DNA of 64,000 bases, from the NCBI RefSeq assembly GCF_040581485.1, contig NC_090134.1, positions 9,486,001-9,550,000 on the forward strand. Reading direction: 5' to 3'. Of this stretch, positions 36,901-48,800 are shown one piece after another; within the stretch, counting starts at the first letter, position 1, and every line of letters starts with the position of its first letter. The stretch comes from Linepithema humile (Eukaryota; Arthropoda; Insecta; Hymenoptera; Formicidae). The notes beneath the pieces are model-generated. The model saw only the letters and a list, made by a program, of their open reading frames with translations. It was not told the DNA's origin and made no database searches. A program made the translations under genes and the position numbers.

Positions 36901-39900
36901 CGAGAAGCTTGTGTCTGTCCCACTCGCACAGCATGCGCTTCTTCGTTTCTTCCGCCACCGCCGCCTCCTCTCTTCGCGCGTTGCGCGGTACATATGGCCG
37001 CTTGCTTTATCAGAGTCTGGTCGATCAGCGTTGGGCGGCTTTGCGTAAACACAATGCCTGTACGTGCTGAATTTGTAATTTGTTTGTTGTAACATCCTTT
37101 TGTGCACGCTCTACGTGTCAAATCGCTTTCCTCTTTCTCTGTTCCTTTTTTTTTTCTTTTTAAGATCCGCTCAAGACCGACAATTCGTTTGCATATGTTG
37201 CGCGTCGTTAAAGCAAGTTTTTAAATTATGTTTACTATAATTATGAACGAGGAATATATGTATAACTTATATAACTATAGTATTGTTTCGGATATCGTTG
37301 TAATGTAAATGTATTTATATTTTACAGATAAACTTTGTGCGCGTAATCGGTGCTACGAAATATATTCGTTGCGTCGTAATATAACAAAATGCGCGTCGGG
37401 AGTGCCGTTAATGCCGGGAATGTCGTAATAGTTTCGCGAGTACGAAACGTCGAACAGCGAATCTATAGATGAACGCATTTCTGTCGCATGCTACGTCAAA
37501 TATTTGGGACACGATTTTTTCTCGAACTTTGGGCTTGGTTCGGCGGGAGGGAAGGATCGGTTTTTATCTTGGGATCCCGATCTGGGCCTTTTCTTCTTCG
37601 AGCTTATGCCCTTTGTTTTGAGACAATCGTGGCCCAATTGATAAGTGCGGTCGTCTGAAACGCGAACGGAAATTCGCGCGTAAGGTCGCATTTTGGACAA
37701 TTCGGTTCGATTCGCTTGCGACGTCGGGAGTGCCGTTTAAAAGTGAGTCGCGCGATTTTCGTACTCGGGCACGCGCGCGAGCAAAGCGTGCGCCGCGAAC
37801 GCGTGTGAGTCAGTGTGAGTGCTTGTGCGTGTGTGTGTGAAGGACTACTGAGAGGAGCAGGAGGTCTAGGAAGCACTGGGCGACAGCAGATCAACGATAC
37901 GGTAAGTAATTTACCATAAAAAATGCATTTTTTTTAATGATAATGAAGAGACTATATGTATATTATGTATTTTTTAATTATACTTTAAATAATACTTAAT
38001 ATTTCTATGTTTTCCTTATATTATAATTTTTCTATGATATAATATGGTTTTTAAAAATTGCTTTGATGACGCACGTTTGTCTGGATAAGGCTTATGATTG
38101 CTGTACTTTTTTTCTTTTTACTTAAACATTGGTCACGCGAGTGTCTCTTAATTGTCAATGGACGAATGAACGAACACTAATAATACGCGTGAAATAAGGA
38201 TCGCGTGGTGAAAGAATTCTATCTTTCTTTATCTTTCTCTCTCGTTAACCTTATGTCTTGACCTTTACCAGCATGTTTAACTCACAACATCGATATCGAA
38301 CCTTCAAAGTATCGTGTTCTCAAGTACACTTGAATTTCAGCTGTTAATAATTTTGATAGGCTGAGTGTAAAATTCATGGTAGGAGAAAAATTACTTGAAT
38401 AAAATTATTCTGCAAAATTAGATTTTATTTTCTTAATAAAGTATTCTCTTAATAAGGAAAAAAGAATGAATCGTTCGAGAAATCATTGTGATATTGAAAC
38501 TGCATTGTAAATATTTAACGCAAATGAACTTTTCTGACGACATACCGCGTCGATCTTACGTCTTTCTACGACGCTCAAAATAACATTTAAATTGCTTATC
38601 ATGTTGCTGAGGTAGCAAATATTTACTGATTTAAATTCTTACTTACAATTAATATTTATATTTTTACTCATTAAAAGTTTGCAAATTTTTCAAATCGCAC
38701 GCTCGCTGATTCCAAATTACTAGATTACAAAATAAAACTAAGCTTTTATTATCCATTTATATTTAAGTGAAGCTTACTAAGTTAGAATTCTGTGCAAATT
38801 TAATTATAAAAATTGAGAATGTAGTTCCCACATGTAATTAAAAAAATATATTATTTTTATAACGGTATCTGCGCCGTTATTTTTGAAATTCTAGCTCTAG
38901 TTTCACGTAGAGTATATTATATATACGTGTACATTACATATATATGCGTTTTTGGAAAGTCCAGTCTGGCTTTGATATTTTCCACGAATTTAACCATCCA
39001 ACATTTGTCTTTCTTGTTTCACGCGTGTGCTGCGGCGCGTATCAATCCGCGTAACAAACACGCGTATAAGCGGCCCACGTGCCGCAGGGCTGCGCGAATT
39101 CGTATTTACCCATGTGTGCTTAAATCAATATAAAATCGCGAATAATAATACACACGAACGGATGTGCACATGTGCACGTGCCGCTGACGTTGTGTGAGTT
39201 TCGTGTTAATGTGTAAGTTGCAACGATTCATAACGCTTTGCGCTCATAAGCCTCATGCGAAAAACATTCATAAGCTCGCACGCTCGGAAAGCGTTCACTT
39301 TTTTAATTATAGCATTTCCTGTGACACTATTTTCTTCTTTTTACTCGCGACAAGGAATTCTCGTCGACGATTATTTCGAGCGCGGATGAAATCTCAGGCA
39401 ACTGGGACCGTTTATTTTAATCACGTCACCGTGCGCTTGACGATCGAGAACAAGTGGCTCGCTGTCGTGTGCATCGCAATGCACTCTCATCGTGCATTAT
39501 TGATTATATACGCGCTGGGTGTCTCGAAATATTTAGATCATTTTTTAAGGTAAATTTCCAAAGAAATTCTATAGAATCCCATTTTTTAATTGGATTTAAA
39601 GTATTGACAGCTTTGAATTTATTAGTTTTTATCAATGGCGTATTATATGAGAACTGAGGATCTTTTTAAGTTCACCGACAAGTCAACCGACAGAGACATA
39701 TCGTTCTTGAGAACCGCAGGAAACGCTTTTGTGAAAATTAATTTCTGTGCCAAAGCTCAGTATCTGCGATAGCAGGCACAAAAGATTGAGTGGGTGGGGA
39801 AGAAGATGTCCCTTTACTCCGGAACACCCTTTGTATCTATGACAGGATATACTCGGTAGGATATCGACGCTTTCAAAGCGTGGTCAAAACTGGCACAATA

Positions 39901-42900
39901 AACCCTCGTCGAAATTTGTATTGAGTATTGTGTCACATTCGACGTAGTCTAGATCATCCGAGATGTCTACGGAATCGAAACAGTGCTGACCAATTTACAG
40001 GCATCTCGAGCTGTGGGGTGCTATTTATCTCTAATAGTACACATTCAGCGAGTTTGTGAAGCCTTTATGCAATTTAAAATCAATTTTCTCCTAAAATACT
40101 GAAATGTAGATATTTCGTAAGTTACTACAAGTGATTGAGTTGCTTTTCAGCGAGTTAAGTTTCAAAACATACGTGATAACTTGATAACAAAATCAAATTT
40201 CCTTATTTAATTTTAATTTGGATTTTAGTTTAATTAAATTTTAATTTATTATTTAATTATATGAAATATTCATATATATATATAATATTGAAAATTATAA
40301 AACAATAAAAAAGATGGCAAGTTAATTAAATTTTTGTCAAAAATTTATGTCAAGTACCAAAAGAAAATCTATCAAAATTTGCCGAGAACGGTACATCTTC
40401 TATAACATTTATTTGGCTTATAAGTCGTATCTTGTTTTTTTTTTAATTATATGTATGTATCTCAATTTTTAATTATATGTATTTATGTAGATACAACGAT
40501 ATATATTGATAATGCTTTTCATTAGTAATGTACACGTGTCTATGGTGTTAATAAATAAACATATTATCTATTTTCGAACACGACAGAGGTCGCGCAAAAG
40601 AGAAAATGCGGGTCGCGATGACATCGCGAAATCGGAACAAGATATGTGAAGGTGCATAAAAATGCACACGCACGCATATATAACAATGGTGATAAGCAAA
40701 CAGTAGAACGTATTTTCGTAGTTTTGTTTTCGTCGTCTGTAAAACTTGCGAGAAGTAATTCCTTCGCTCAAGTCCGGCTTGAGATCGGATGCAACATTGA
40801 TTCGCTGCCGGCGGCAAGGCTTGAGAGTAAAAGTGGTTGGGCGAGGAGATGAGATATGTAAATGAGCGAGTAGACTTAGGTAGCAGTAGCCGATAAGTAG
40901 TATCTCGATTATACTTATCACGGAGAGGGCAGGCATAATCTAATTAAAACGCTCGTTGCCTGCACGTTTCGCGTCGAGTCGATATTTATTATGATAGCGG
41001 AATGAAATCGGTAACACTTTTCAACGATAAGATTATTAATAATTCGTTCGGAAATAAAGAAATATTATGAACTGGCATGTGTGTAATAAACGATTAAATA
41101 ATCAATAACACTCTAGGCATAACCAATTTTTCATTGTTATTAAACTATCAGCAACAAAAAATTTATAAATTAATTAACACATAAAGAGAATTGGTAAAGT
41201 AATTTAATAATAAAAATAAAAATAACAAAATATAACAAAATAAAAATAATAAAAATATTAATTCAGTATTCTATGCAGGTGTATTAAGAAGAAATTTGCA
41301 TCGAATATCGATATACTTTACCGCTTCATGCCGACGAATTATTAATTATTAAATTAATCACTCAACCGTGGTAAAATTATCTGAAAATACTGACTACTGA
41401 TTTTATCGTTGAATAACATTGCGGTATTATGCTAACAACACTCAATTACAGTTATCTCGATTGACTCTACGTCTCGTTAATGACGCTAAAGGCACGAATT
41501 TACGAGAGAAAACATTGAACGGCACGCGCGATCCATCTAACCTTTTATTTTTTTTTTTTACGGCCTACGCAACTTTCCATGAAACGCACGCGCGTGGCAT
41601 TATCGCGAACGATGCGTTTAACGCGCTGATGAATATTGGATCTGAGTGCGTTGCGATTAAGCGGGGCGCGCTGACGTTAACGTGCGTACGATTGATCGCG
41701 TTTGGATCAACGACGGCGGTAACAGTTTATCGACATGAGTTTTTCGACTGGTTTTCTATTCGCAGGGTGGAAAGTAGGGCGCGAGCAAACATCCCTCTTG
41801 TTGCATGACAGATATCTGTCCTACGCATGAGAAATAACGAAACGAGAAACAATGCTAAAATTCTGCAATCTTATATTTAAAATTTCTGGTTAAAAATTTC
41901 TGATAATATTGATAGTGAAAGATTTGGTGTAATATTTTTATATTACAAGCGATAGTCGTTGTTTCTTATCGTAAAACTCCGGTAACATTGATAATTTGAT
42001 AATGTCCTCACCTAAAATCAGTAATAAATGTGTAATATTTTTAAAAATTAATCAAATATTAAACTAATTAAATTCTGCGGTTAATTTAACTTCTTAATAA
42101 AAAAAAATTGTAGCGTTACCGTATTCTCGGTTACCGATCTCATCTTTCGCGTTATCGCTTTTCAAGCAAGGAAAGATATCAACTTTAATAGATAAATGTC
42201 TCATTAATTGAACTTGATAGAATATAAAATTGACTTTAATTATTTCATTTAATAAGTTTGACAGATAACATTATTTCTATTTTTCGGAATCTCATTATTG
42301 GATCGACACGTTATACAAGTTGTCAGGTTTCGGTCTGCTGCTGACGTTAAGTTAAATCGGTTCGTCGATTCCGCTGTTCCAAGCATTGTTGTTTACGCGT
42401 AGATGTTCAACACCGATTTCAAGCTCGGTCAAAGGGGGTCGCGTATTCCTTGAGCCTGTATCTTTATGAATGTGTGTACGTGGCGACCCACGCTGGCGCC
42501 GTCGCAGCCACAGTCGCCGCCGCCGCCGCCGCCGCCGCCGTCGTCTTCTGTCTCGCTTTTTCGCGCTTCTATTCCCTGCCTTCCCTTCTTTCTCTTTTCC
42601 TCGCGATCAAGTCGCTATACTATTCAGCGTCTAGCAAAAATGCTCAGACTATCATCCGGCATCTGGTGTCGCATCTACACGTAAACAACAATAGTGTCTA
42701 GTCTCGATTGTGTATAAGGTACGTTAGCGAGCTACCTCGCTAACTCGGAGCTTCTTTTAACATAGAAATTGTCTTAAATGACCCAGCATATTATTATTAT
42801 GAACTTAATAATTGGAAATAAATTATCTTGTGATCTAACAATCTCGTAAAAAGGCGCGCGAATTTTATATGACAACTGGACGCGTATATCATTATTAGAC

Positions 42901-44926
42901 CAGATTAGATTTTTATCGATAGAATTTTAACTCGGACACAAGTCAATATTTAATATGTTAAAGATAATGTTTAAACAGTCAAAAATATTTGAATCACGTA
43001 TTTTTGTCGAATATCAGAAATAATTCAAACTTCGCACTTTTCGTTTCAAGAGAAATAAGACGCAAGCAAAAGAATGCAGTGAATGTATTATACATGGGTC
43101 ATTTGAAAAGTTCTCGGAATTAAATAGAAAAATGGAAATTTATATCTTTTTATAAAATTATTTTTATTTTTTAATCTGATTTTATTAACATCAAGGTCTT
43201 ACAAAATACTATTAATTGTTTCTTTAATTATTTTATCCGATGAAAATGTCAACGAAATCAGAAACCTTTCAGCGATTCTCCAAAATCTATATTGATATCA
43301 CTTTATTTCGAGAATTTGTAAAATATGTGATCCACGTATAAGAACAGTTCTTCCATGTGTTTAATATTTTCTATACTGTCATTCTGTTTTGTTCCTCTAC
43401 GATTCATCCGCTCGCTTTAGTCTTATATTTATATGTCGCTTCCTTATGCCAATCTGTGAGTCGTGATCTCTCATTTCATACCAACGTTGGCGCCGCTCAA
43501 TGATAATTATCGATCCTCGCCAAGAAAAGCGTATCGATCGGCCCATATTCGGACAATTTATGTGATTTATGGTTAGGATTTAGGAATAACAAAATACTAT
43601 CCTTTGGCAGGATTTATTGTTCGTGATTTTTTAGTACTATATTGTATCGAAGTATTTATAGGATATAACTGCAATTGGCGAAACAAATTTAGATCACGTC
43701 AGTTAGCTTGAGTTTTGTGGACTTGCGTTGTACAGAATATGATTTTTGTCACATTTCTGAGTTCTATTTTCTAGCTGAAAATCTTCGATCGACGACACGA
43801 AAAAATAATAAAAGCTTTTATTAAGAAGGCTAAAGAGAAGGCTTTTAAAGCATCGAATATAGAACAAATAAATATACGAAGAGATTATCGTTATTTCAAA
43901 CTAGAATACAATAATACAACTTGGAATATTAAGATAAATCAATTTCGACTTAAATTAATCACTTTTCAATATATAATGACTTTTCATTATATATTGAAAG
44001 TATAATCGCCGATAATGTAATATTTTTTGTATATTGAAAAAGTATAATCGCCGATAATGTAATATTTCTCATACAAAATAGTTAATATCTTATATTTTTC
44101 TCGATATGAGGTTTCCGAGAAAATCGATTTTAAATATCCGCCAGTTTGGCGGATAATAACGCATACAGTGGTTTGTATCTCTCTATAGACAAATATTCTC
44201 ATTTAACCTCTCTCGGCAGGATATTCCAATGTTTCTAAACTTTGATAACACGTTCTGTTTTCCGTTCTGTGTATATTTGGTATACTTATGAAGATGCCGT
44301 GGTGATTAAATACTACAACAGATCTAATACGTATTCGATAGATGTTGAAAATTTATTTTCTCAAGTTTCGTACAAAAGAAAAATTATTCGATTTTTAATT
44401 TGTTTTTCCAGCAAGAAATCACTTCATTTACGATTGGTATTGCTATGTCCCGTATATCTCATTATTAGAGATTTTTCGTGGCAAAGAAATTTCTTTGAAC
44501 GATTTAGATCAAATATATAAACCCCTCGAAATTCTAGAGCTCTGTCTAAAATAATTAAAAACATTGAAAATGGCTTAAAATGTATTTAAAATAATTTTGA
44601 GTTAATGCACTCTTTGGATGTAGTACGATTGAACTGTTTTTAGAACTGCCGTTTAAACGAGACAGAATTGGCAAGTTAATAATTCGAATTGTTGAACTTT
44701 ACTATACTTGACGATCCAGGCTTATGTTAGTCTTACATTAGCAATTTATAAAGAGACGGGAAACAAAGTTTAATTAAATCGAAATTATGTGATCTGAAGT
44801 GGTCATCTTCATTCTCGTATTGTTCGATTTAAGTTCGTGAGCGCGTTACACGGATACTACAGATTAAAATTTACCTTTCATGAAGGCTGAAAGCTCGAAC
44901 GTACTTTCCACCACGTGGTCGCTCAT
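27939..44926 (-). CDS. net: bHLH transcription factor net (ATOH8 family), two coding exons
   Basis: net/ATOH8 proteins are atonal-related bHLH regulators that bind E-boxes; in Drosophila net represses wing vein formation. The last exon (29110-27939) encodes a long Ser/Thr/His-rich region with the basic cluster PLKKRR, then the bHLH at about residues 312-365: RRIEANARERTRVHTISAAF, an IPAYSHNQKLSKLSVLRIAC helix-loop segment, and SYIMTLSKVL. The C-terminus ends with the family signature RTIQTEGKLRKRKDE. Upstream, the - strand exon 44926-44875 encodes MSDHVVESTFELSAFMK. It ends at an AAAG|GTAAAT donor, and its phase matches the TTTACAG acceptor at 29111 exactly, giving 407 residues. An in-frame TAA lies upstream of that ATG. 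The implied intron is about 15.8 kb. The bHLH identification is firm; the distant first exon is inference. Without it, translation would start at MAGSERD (29102). Confidence 0.85.
30912..31160 (-). CDS. Small open reading frame of 82 codons, status uncertain
   Basis: An ATG in good context (CGAAATGGC) opens a frame that starts MAQKTLPMFGSD. It runs through a Gly/Ser/Phe-rich part to HIEVNVIANQKGKTI and stops with TAA. The translation has balanced composition and no low-complexity run, unlike most frames in the surrounding CpG-rich block. I recognise no family. An overlapping - frame and a + frame are also open, so chance is a serious alternative. If real, it would be a small gene nested in the net intron on the same strand. 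Confidence 0.22.
   Translation of the reverse strand: MAQKTLPMFGSDQRPFTAPEGTSSLSGGPFGLDSFQDTRILQKASSGKRHIEVNVIANQKGKTIRSVAVRVTIAMTPLSERQ
33823..33842. repeat. 20-bp near-perfect palindrome
   Basis: AGATGCATTAAAATGCATCT: two 9-bp arms around AA. Part of it, AATGCATCTTG, recurs just upstream at 33801-33811. It could be a homeodomain/POU-like double site or a small repeat; function is unknown. Confidence 0.7.
33958..34030 (-). promoter_or_regulatory. Possible alternative first exon of net
   Basis: The - strand carries a strong donor (CACTCG|GTGAGTG, exon end 33958). It is preceded by about 70 bp of CpG-rich sequence and, upstream of that, an A/T-rich TTTATAAT-like box. This is the layout of a noncoding first exon that could splice to 29110. 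An ATG in it would be out of frame with net, so it would act as a leader only. The outer boundary is approximate. Confidence 0.3.
35309..35336. repeat. (TA)n microsatellite
   Basis: A pure TA run of about 28 bases inside the net intron. Confidence 0.9.
36066..36450. repeat. Diverged tandem repeat with a 203-bp period
   Basis: Two head-to-tail copies begin around 36066 and 36268. Matching words include GAATTTGC at 36089 and 36292, TTTGCTGCTGTAGCTAAA versus TTTGTTGCTTTAGCTAAA, CGCTATTGCAATAAACT versus CGCTGTCGCAATAAACT, and AATCAATTTG followed by TTATAGCGA in both. A weaker third copy may precede them at about 35980-36065. It lies in the net intron at the border of a CpG-rich block. Confidence 0.65.
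37812..37901 (+). promoter_or_regulatory. Candidate noncoding first exon on the + strand inside the net intron
   Basis: An arthropod initiator-like TCAGT at 37810-37814 begins about 90 bp of ATG-free, GC-rich sequence. It ends at a strong donor, ACG|GTAAGTAAT (exon end 37901), and AT-rich intron-like DNA follows. The upstream DNA is CpG-rich. This is the layout of a 5' UTR exon of a transcript running rightward, antisense to net. No downstream coding exon was identified. Confidence 0.35.
42515..42543. repeat. (GCC)n trinucleotide repeat
   Basis: About nine GCC/CCG units in a GC-rich patch of the net intron. The + frame through it would give poly-Ala, but no real gene structure surrounds it. 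Confidence 0.85.
43964..44070. repeat. Perfect hairpin plus a 42-bp tandem repeat
   Basis: Arms TCAATATATAATGA (43966-43979) and TCATTATATATTGA (43984-43997) are exact inverted repeats, extendable to about 16 bp, with a 4-base loop. The right arm continues into a unit containing TATAATCGCCGATAATGTAA. That unit appears twice (from 44001 and from 44043), a period of 42. The structure sits in the net intron. It may be a foldback or MITE scar. Confidence 0.75.
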
Positions 44927-45250
44927 GTTCTTCTCATGGACCGCCGGCACTTCACCGGTTTATCCCCTTCGTCGATTCACGCACCCTCACGCACTCAATG
45001 ACAAAAATACACTTTCTTTTCCTCCCCCCCCTGGTAAAGATCCACAGAAATCTCGGCACGTGTAACAAACTGACTCCAGTCCGTCGCTCCGGTAATCCCA
45101 AAATTCGGTTCAACGAGAGTGACGTGCTGAGAAAAAGTATATCTCACGAGTCCGTCTAGGCGACAAACCCGACGGAGGACGACACACGTCCTGTTCCGAT
45201 CGCAGTCGACAGCGAACTGACTCGCCTCGTGTACTCGCGACTCAGTTTCA
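44927..45250 (-). promoter_or_regulatory. Inferred 5' UTR and promoter of net
   Basis: CpG-rich DNA lies upstream of the inferred net start codon at 44926. On the - strand a TCAGT initiator-like element falls at 45220-45216. From there to the donor at 44874 there is one continuous exon-like stretch with an in-frame stop before the ATG. A short upstream ATG frame (ATG AGA AGA ACA TGA) overlaps the start and could lower translation. Start-site placement is inferred. Confidence 0.4.
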
Positions 45251-45339
45251 TGCTCTTACGTGTGCGAGGGAGGCCCGACTGGTCCGCACTCCATTCTACC
45301 ACCACCAGTCTCGCCACCGCCGTCAGTAACTCGTCGCGC

Positions 45340-45382
45340 TACCACCACCACCATCACCACCACCACCGCCGCCACCAACACT
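45340..45382. repeat. (ACC)n-rich trinucleotide tract
   Basis: An imperfect run of ACC/CAC/CGC triplets in the CpG-rich block upstream of net. Confidence 0.8.
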
Positions 45383-45824
45383 AATAGTACTACTGAACTA
45401 CTACCGCCTGCATACTACCACTACCATCGACGCGCGGCGACTCAACGTCGCCGCGAATACGGCCTTTCTCTCTCTCTCTTTCTCTTTTCTTTCTCGCTCG
45501 CCAACAAGCTTTGCCGACTCGAAACGCAGCATGCGAGAGCTGCGCGATAGTGGGGATTCATCGCGCCGGAAAAGATCCCGTGACAGAGAACGGCAGCGTT
45601 GGCGTTTGGCGTTGGCGTTGGCGCCGGTGATAGTAGTGGTATGTATCGTTAGACGTGTCGCAGCTATCCGATGATAGTAGTAGTAATCTCTAGCGTTTTC
45701 GTTCACTCGCTGCGGAGGATATTAGATGATGCGGCACGGTAGCATGAGAGTGGCGTTAATGATTGATAGACTCACGTTGATGTCACGTTAATAATGATCC
45801 GTAACAATATGAGAGCTTAATGGC

Positions 45825-45878
45825 TTAACGATTCTTAACGATTCTTATTGATTCTTAATTTCTCAATGATTCTGAACG
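45825..45878. repeat. Imperfect tandem repeat of GATTCTTAAC
   Basis: The word (A)GATTCTTAA or close variants occurs about four times in succession with a spacing of 10-16 bases. Similar words such as CTTAATGG precede it. It is likely a decayed minisatellite. Confidence 0.6.
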
Positions 45879-48800
45879 CACGACTCCGATGTTGGCGCCG
45901 CTCGATCGTCGCCATCCGCGGATATTGGTAACCACCAGAGATGTTAAGGCGACGTAGCGCGTTGGCGTCGGTGGTGGCGGTGGCTGCACGGCGGAGGAGT
46001 GCACGCATTGTTGGCGGCGGGAGTCAGCGGGGGCCGACAGAGCGGCGCCAGCAGGCTGAGAGTTTAGCTCACGGTTTCTCTGTGGACCATTCGCTCGCCG
46101 TTCCTTTTTCTCCTTCTCACTGCCTCATCTCGCCTTCTCTCTTTCTCTTTCCAGTCTTTTCTCCTTCATTCGTCTCTCTTTCGTCGTATAGCCTTATAGC
46201 CGCTTTGCCCACCCACCACTGACAGTGCGCTCGTACGTGCGAGTGTGTGCGTGCGTGAGATGCCGGGGGCGGTCAGGAATCGCGAGTTTATGGGACTCAC
46301 TGACCACCGCAGGAGTCTTTCCCCGGTCTCGAGACCCGCAGGCCGTTTACCGGCGTTGATCTCCGGGAGATTCGACCTCCGAATTTTTGTTCCTTTTGCC
46401 GCCCTCTCTGGCCAGCTCTCCGCTATCGTTTTCTGTATTGTCCGCGGTGTTTCTCCCGCTCGCCAGACCCGGTGCAACGTTCCTGTCCTGTCCTGAAAGA
46501 ATGCTCGCCAGAACCATGGGAATCACCCGCGGGCGTAACGCGTACGGACGAAAATTAGGGGCACTTCTCGAACACAGTGGCGAAGCGACTGTAGCCGTCG
46601 TAATGCCCACCGGGCTTGCCGCCGTTCCGCCGAATCGTAAACTCTTCGGATCCGTGCGAATGCAAAGACAATTCTCGCCGTGACGAAATTTCGAGAGATA
46701 ATTGTGGAACAAGTTTCATGCTCCGAGCAAAAATCACTCCCTTTAGGTTGAACGCACTAATTAATAAACAATTATTAATGAAAGATCATTATACTCAAGA
46801 AATATTTGCAAAATTGATCAATGTTTTTAAAATTTCATAAAGCTGTGAAATATTGTAGATAATAAAAGAAAGGAGAGAAAAAGAAAGAAGAAACAGATAT
46901 GAAGATAAATATTCATACCGTTTATATATCAGAGAATATAAATAATGTATTTTTCAAAAATTTGTATTTAAATTATTTTTTTATTTTTTTTGTCCTTGGA
47001 AAATTTTATGAGTAAAAAATTTATGAGAGAAAATTTTATTTAATAAATTTGTATTTTCGTAAACCTATATTTTCAATATCTTTATGTATTTTTTCATTGG
47101 TTGATATTTATAGAAGAAAGCAATTTGAGGATTTTATTATACTCAATTTTAACACATAAAAATTTCAATAGTACAATATTTTGATCATAAATTTTCTTCT
47201 GATCTCTTTCGTCACTTTTTCTTTATTATCACTTTGTAAGATTTCTTTCCTCAAACAAATGGGAGGTAGCATACCTGCGATAATAATTTTGTTAGCACGT
47301 TGTCAACATGTGTATCTATTTTTTTCGTGAACTTTTTGAAATATGAAATTTATTGCATCATAATTTTCCCATCAACAAAGTTATATATATTTGGTTGTTT
47401 GTTATTTAACCACCACATGTAGGTCGAAAAGCTAAGACAATGGTACCGCCCTTTCATCATTGTTACCGGTTTTACGAGTGTTGTCAAAAAAACATTGTGC
47501 TCTGTCGGTCCGCTTTCATATTTGACACATGGCCACGTGGCTGGTCACCAGACACAGTTGGTCTGCAGACACAGCTGTATTCTCCACTCGAGAGTCGACA
47601 AATCTATGCAACAAATCCTCTTGGATTAGCGCAGATTAGTTTTGTGTCGTAAAGGACGGATTTACGGTCAGATAGGCAAACAAAGTCCGTTCAACTCTTT
47701 TCATTTTAATCGCTAATTTGTGCCATTTAATGAACATTTATTATCTTAAAGCGTTCTTATATGGCGATTATAAATTTTCTGTGAAATTATAGAATTAGAA
47801 TAATTGAAAACGTAATTAAGGGAAAGATTATATAACAAAATTTGTAGAAATATCGCAATCGAAAAGTCTTCATAATTTCTCGGTTTATTACGAGAAAAAA
47901 AGCTTATCACATAATAGAGAAAAAAATCGCTAAGGACCTTTTAATTCTATCCTCTTAGAACCCCGTTATAGGGCTTCGAAGACGCTGGGCATCTACTGTC
48001 GAGCTGCATTTTCGAGGCTGCACGACTCCCGCGCTTCGTCGTAGCAGTCGGACTTGTCAAACCAGAAATCGACCGCATCAAGAAGCGTAACCGATCAAGG
48101 CCGTCGGGGACTTTTATTTAATCGCGCAATTATTTACTCGCGGCTCTTGTAGCTGATTTTCTGTTCGGTTAAATCAAATTAATCGAAAACTGCTAGTGCT
48201 TTTTTTCGTAACATTTACAATTAAACGAGATATATAATTCGCTCTCTTATTAAAATTTTTTTCTACAATAAAATTTAATTCTTTAATAATATATAAGATT
48301 TTAAATACGATGGATATATAAGGCAAAGATATAAGTACAAATGTATGATTCATATAATATCAATGAAGGTGATATGTTCTAATCAGTTTTATATTTATCG
48401 ATAAGTGTAACATTTCTGATATGTTTTTTTAATCTTTTGAATTACATTTGAGACTCAGGAAATCGTCACTAATGGCTATTTATGTCAGTTTCTTCTAAAT
48501 GAATTATCGTGAGTTGATAAGTATAAGAATGATCAAGTTTGCAGAAAAGAGAATAATATCTGATAGAAACAAAAGAGAATTATATCTTAGATTCAGAATT
48601 GCAGTATCATCGACAGTCATGCTTTTCCAAACCAGTGAGTTGACGCATTTTCTTGCACGGAAGTGAATCGTGTATCATTTGGTTTGTGGTATTGTTAACG
48701 CTGATCTTTTCTTCGTAAAGCAGAGTTTTCGGTAGCGTGAGTGACTTTCGGTTTCCGGAATCTACCAACTAAAAAAATGTTCCGTCTTTATATTTGAGTA

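Larger units (their letters stand above)
29111..44874 (-). other. Large intron of net (inferred)
   Basis: About 15.8 kb between the net acceptor at 29111 and the donor at 44874. It has CpG-rich blocks at about 29.3-29.7, 30.1-31.2, 33.9-34.6, 35.5-36.0 and 36.6-37.9 kb, separated by AT-rich DNA. No known protein-coding gene is visible inside. Large introns of developmental regulators commonly hold enhancers; that role is inferred. Features inside are listed separately. Confidence 0.5.

Noticed and set aside
36610..37121. Overlapping - strand frames of 165 and 149 codons
   Set aside because: Two different frames are open over the same CpG-rich DNA and both give Arg/Ser-rich translation. This is a composition effect.
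39510..39842. Weak TIR-like pair (GGGTGTCTCGAAAT and CCGGAACACCCTTTG)
   Set aside because: The ends match the TACAGGGTG family only loosely and the outer TA and CAG bases are not both present.
42450..42701. 83-codon frame with a poly-Ala run
   Set aside because: The Ala run is produced by the (GCC)n repeat. A second overlapping frame gives poly-Pro, so neither looks like a real gene.
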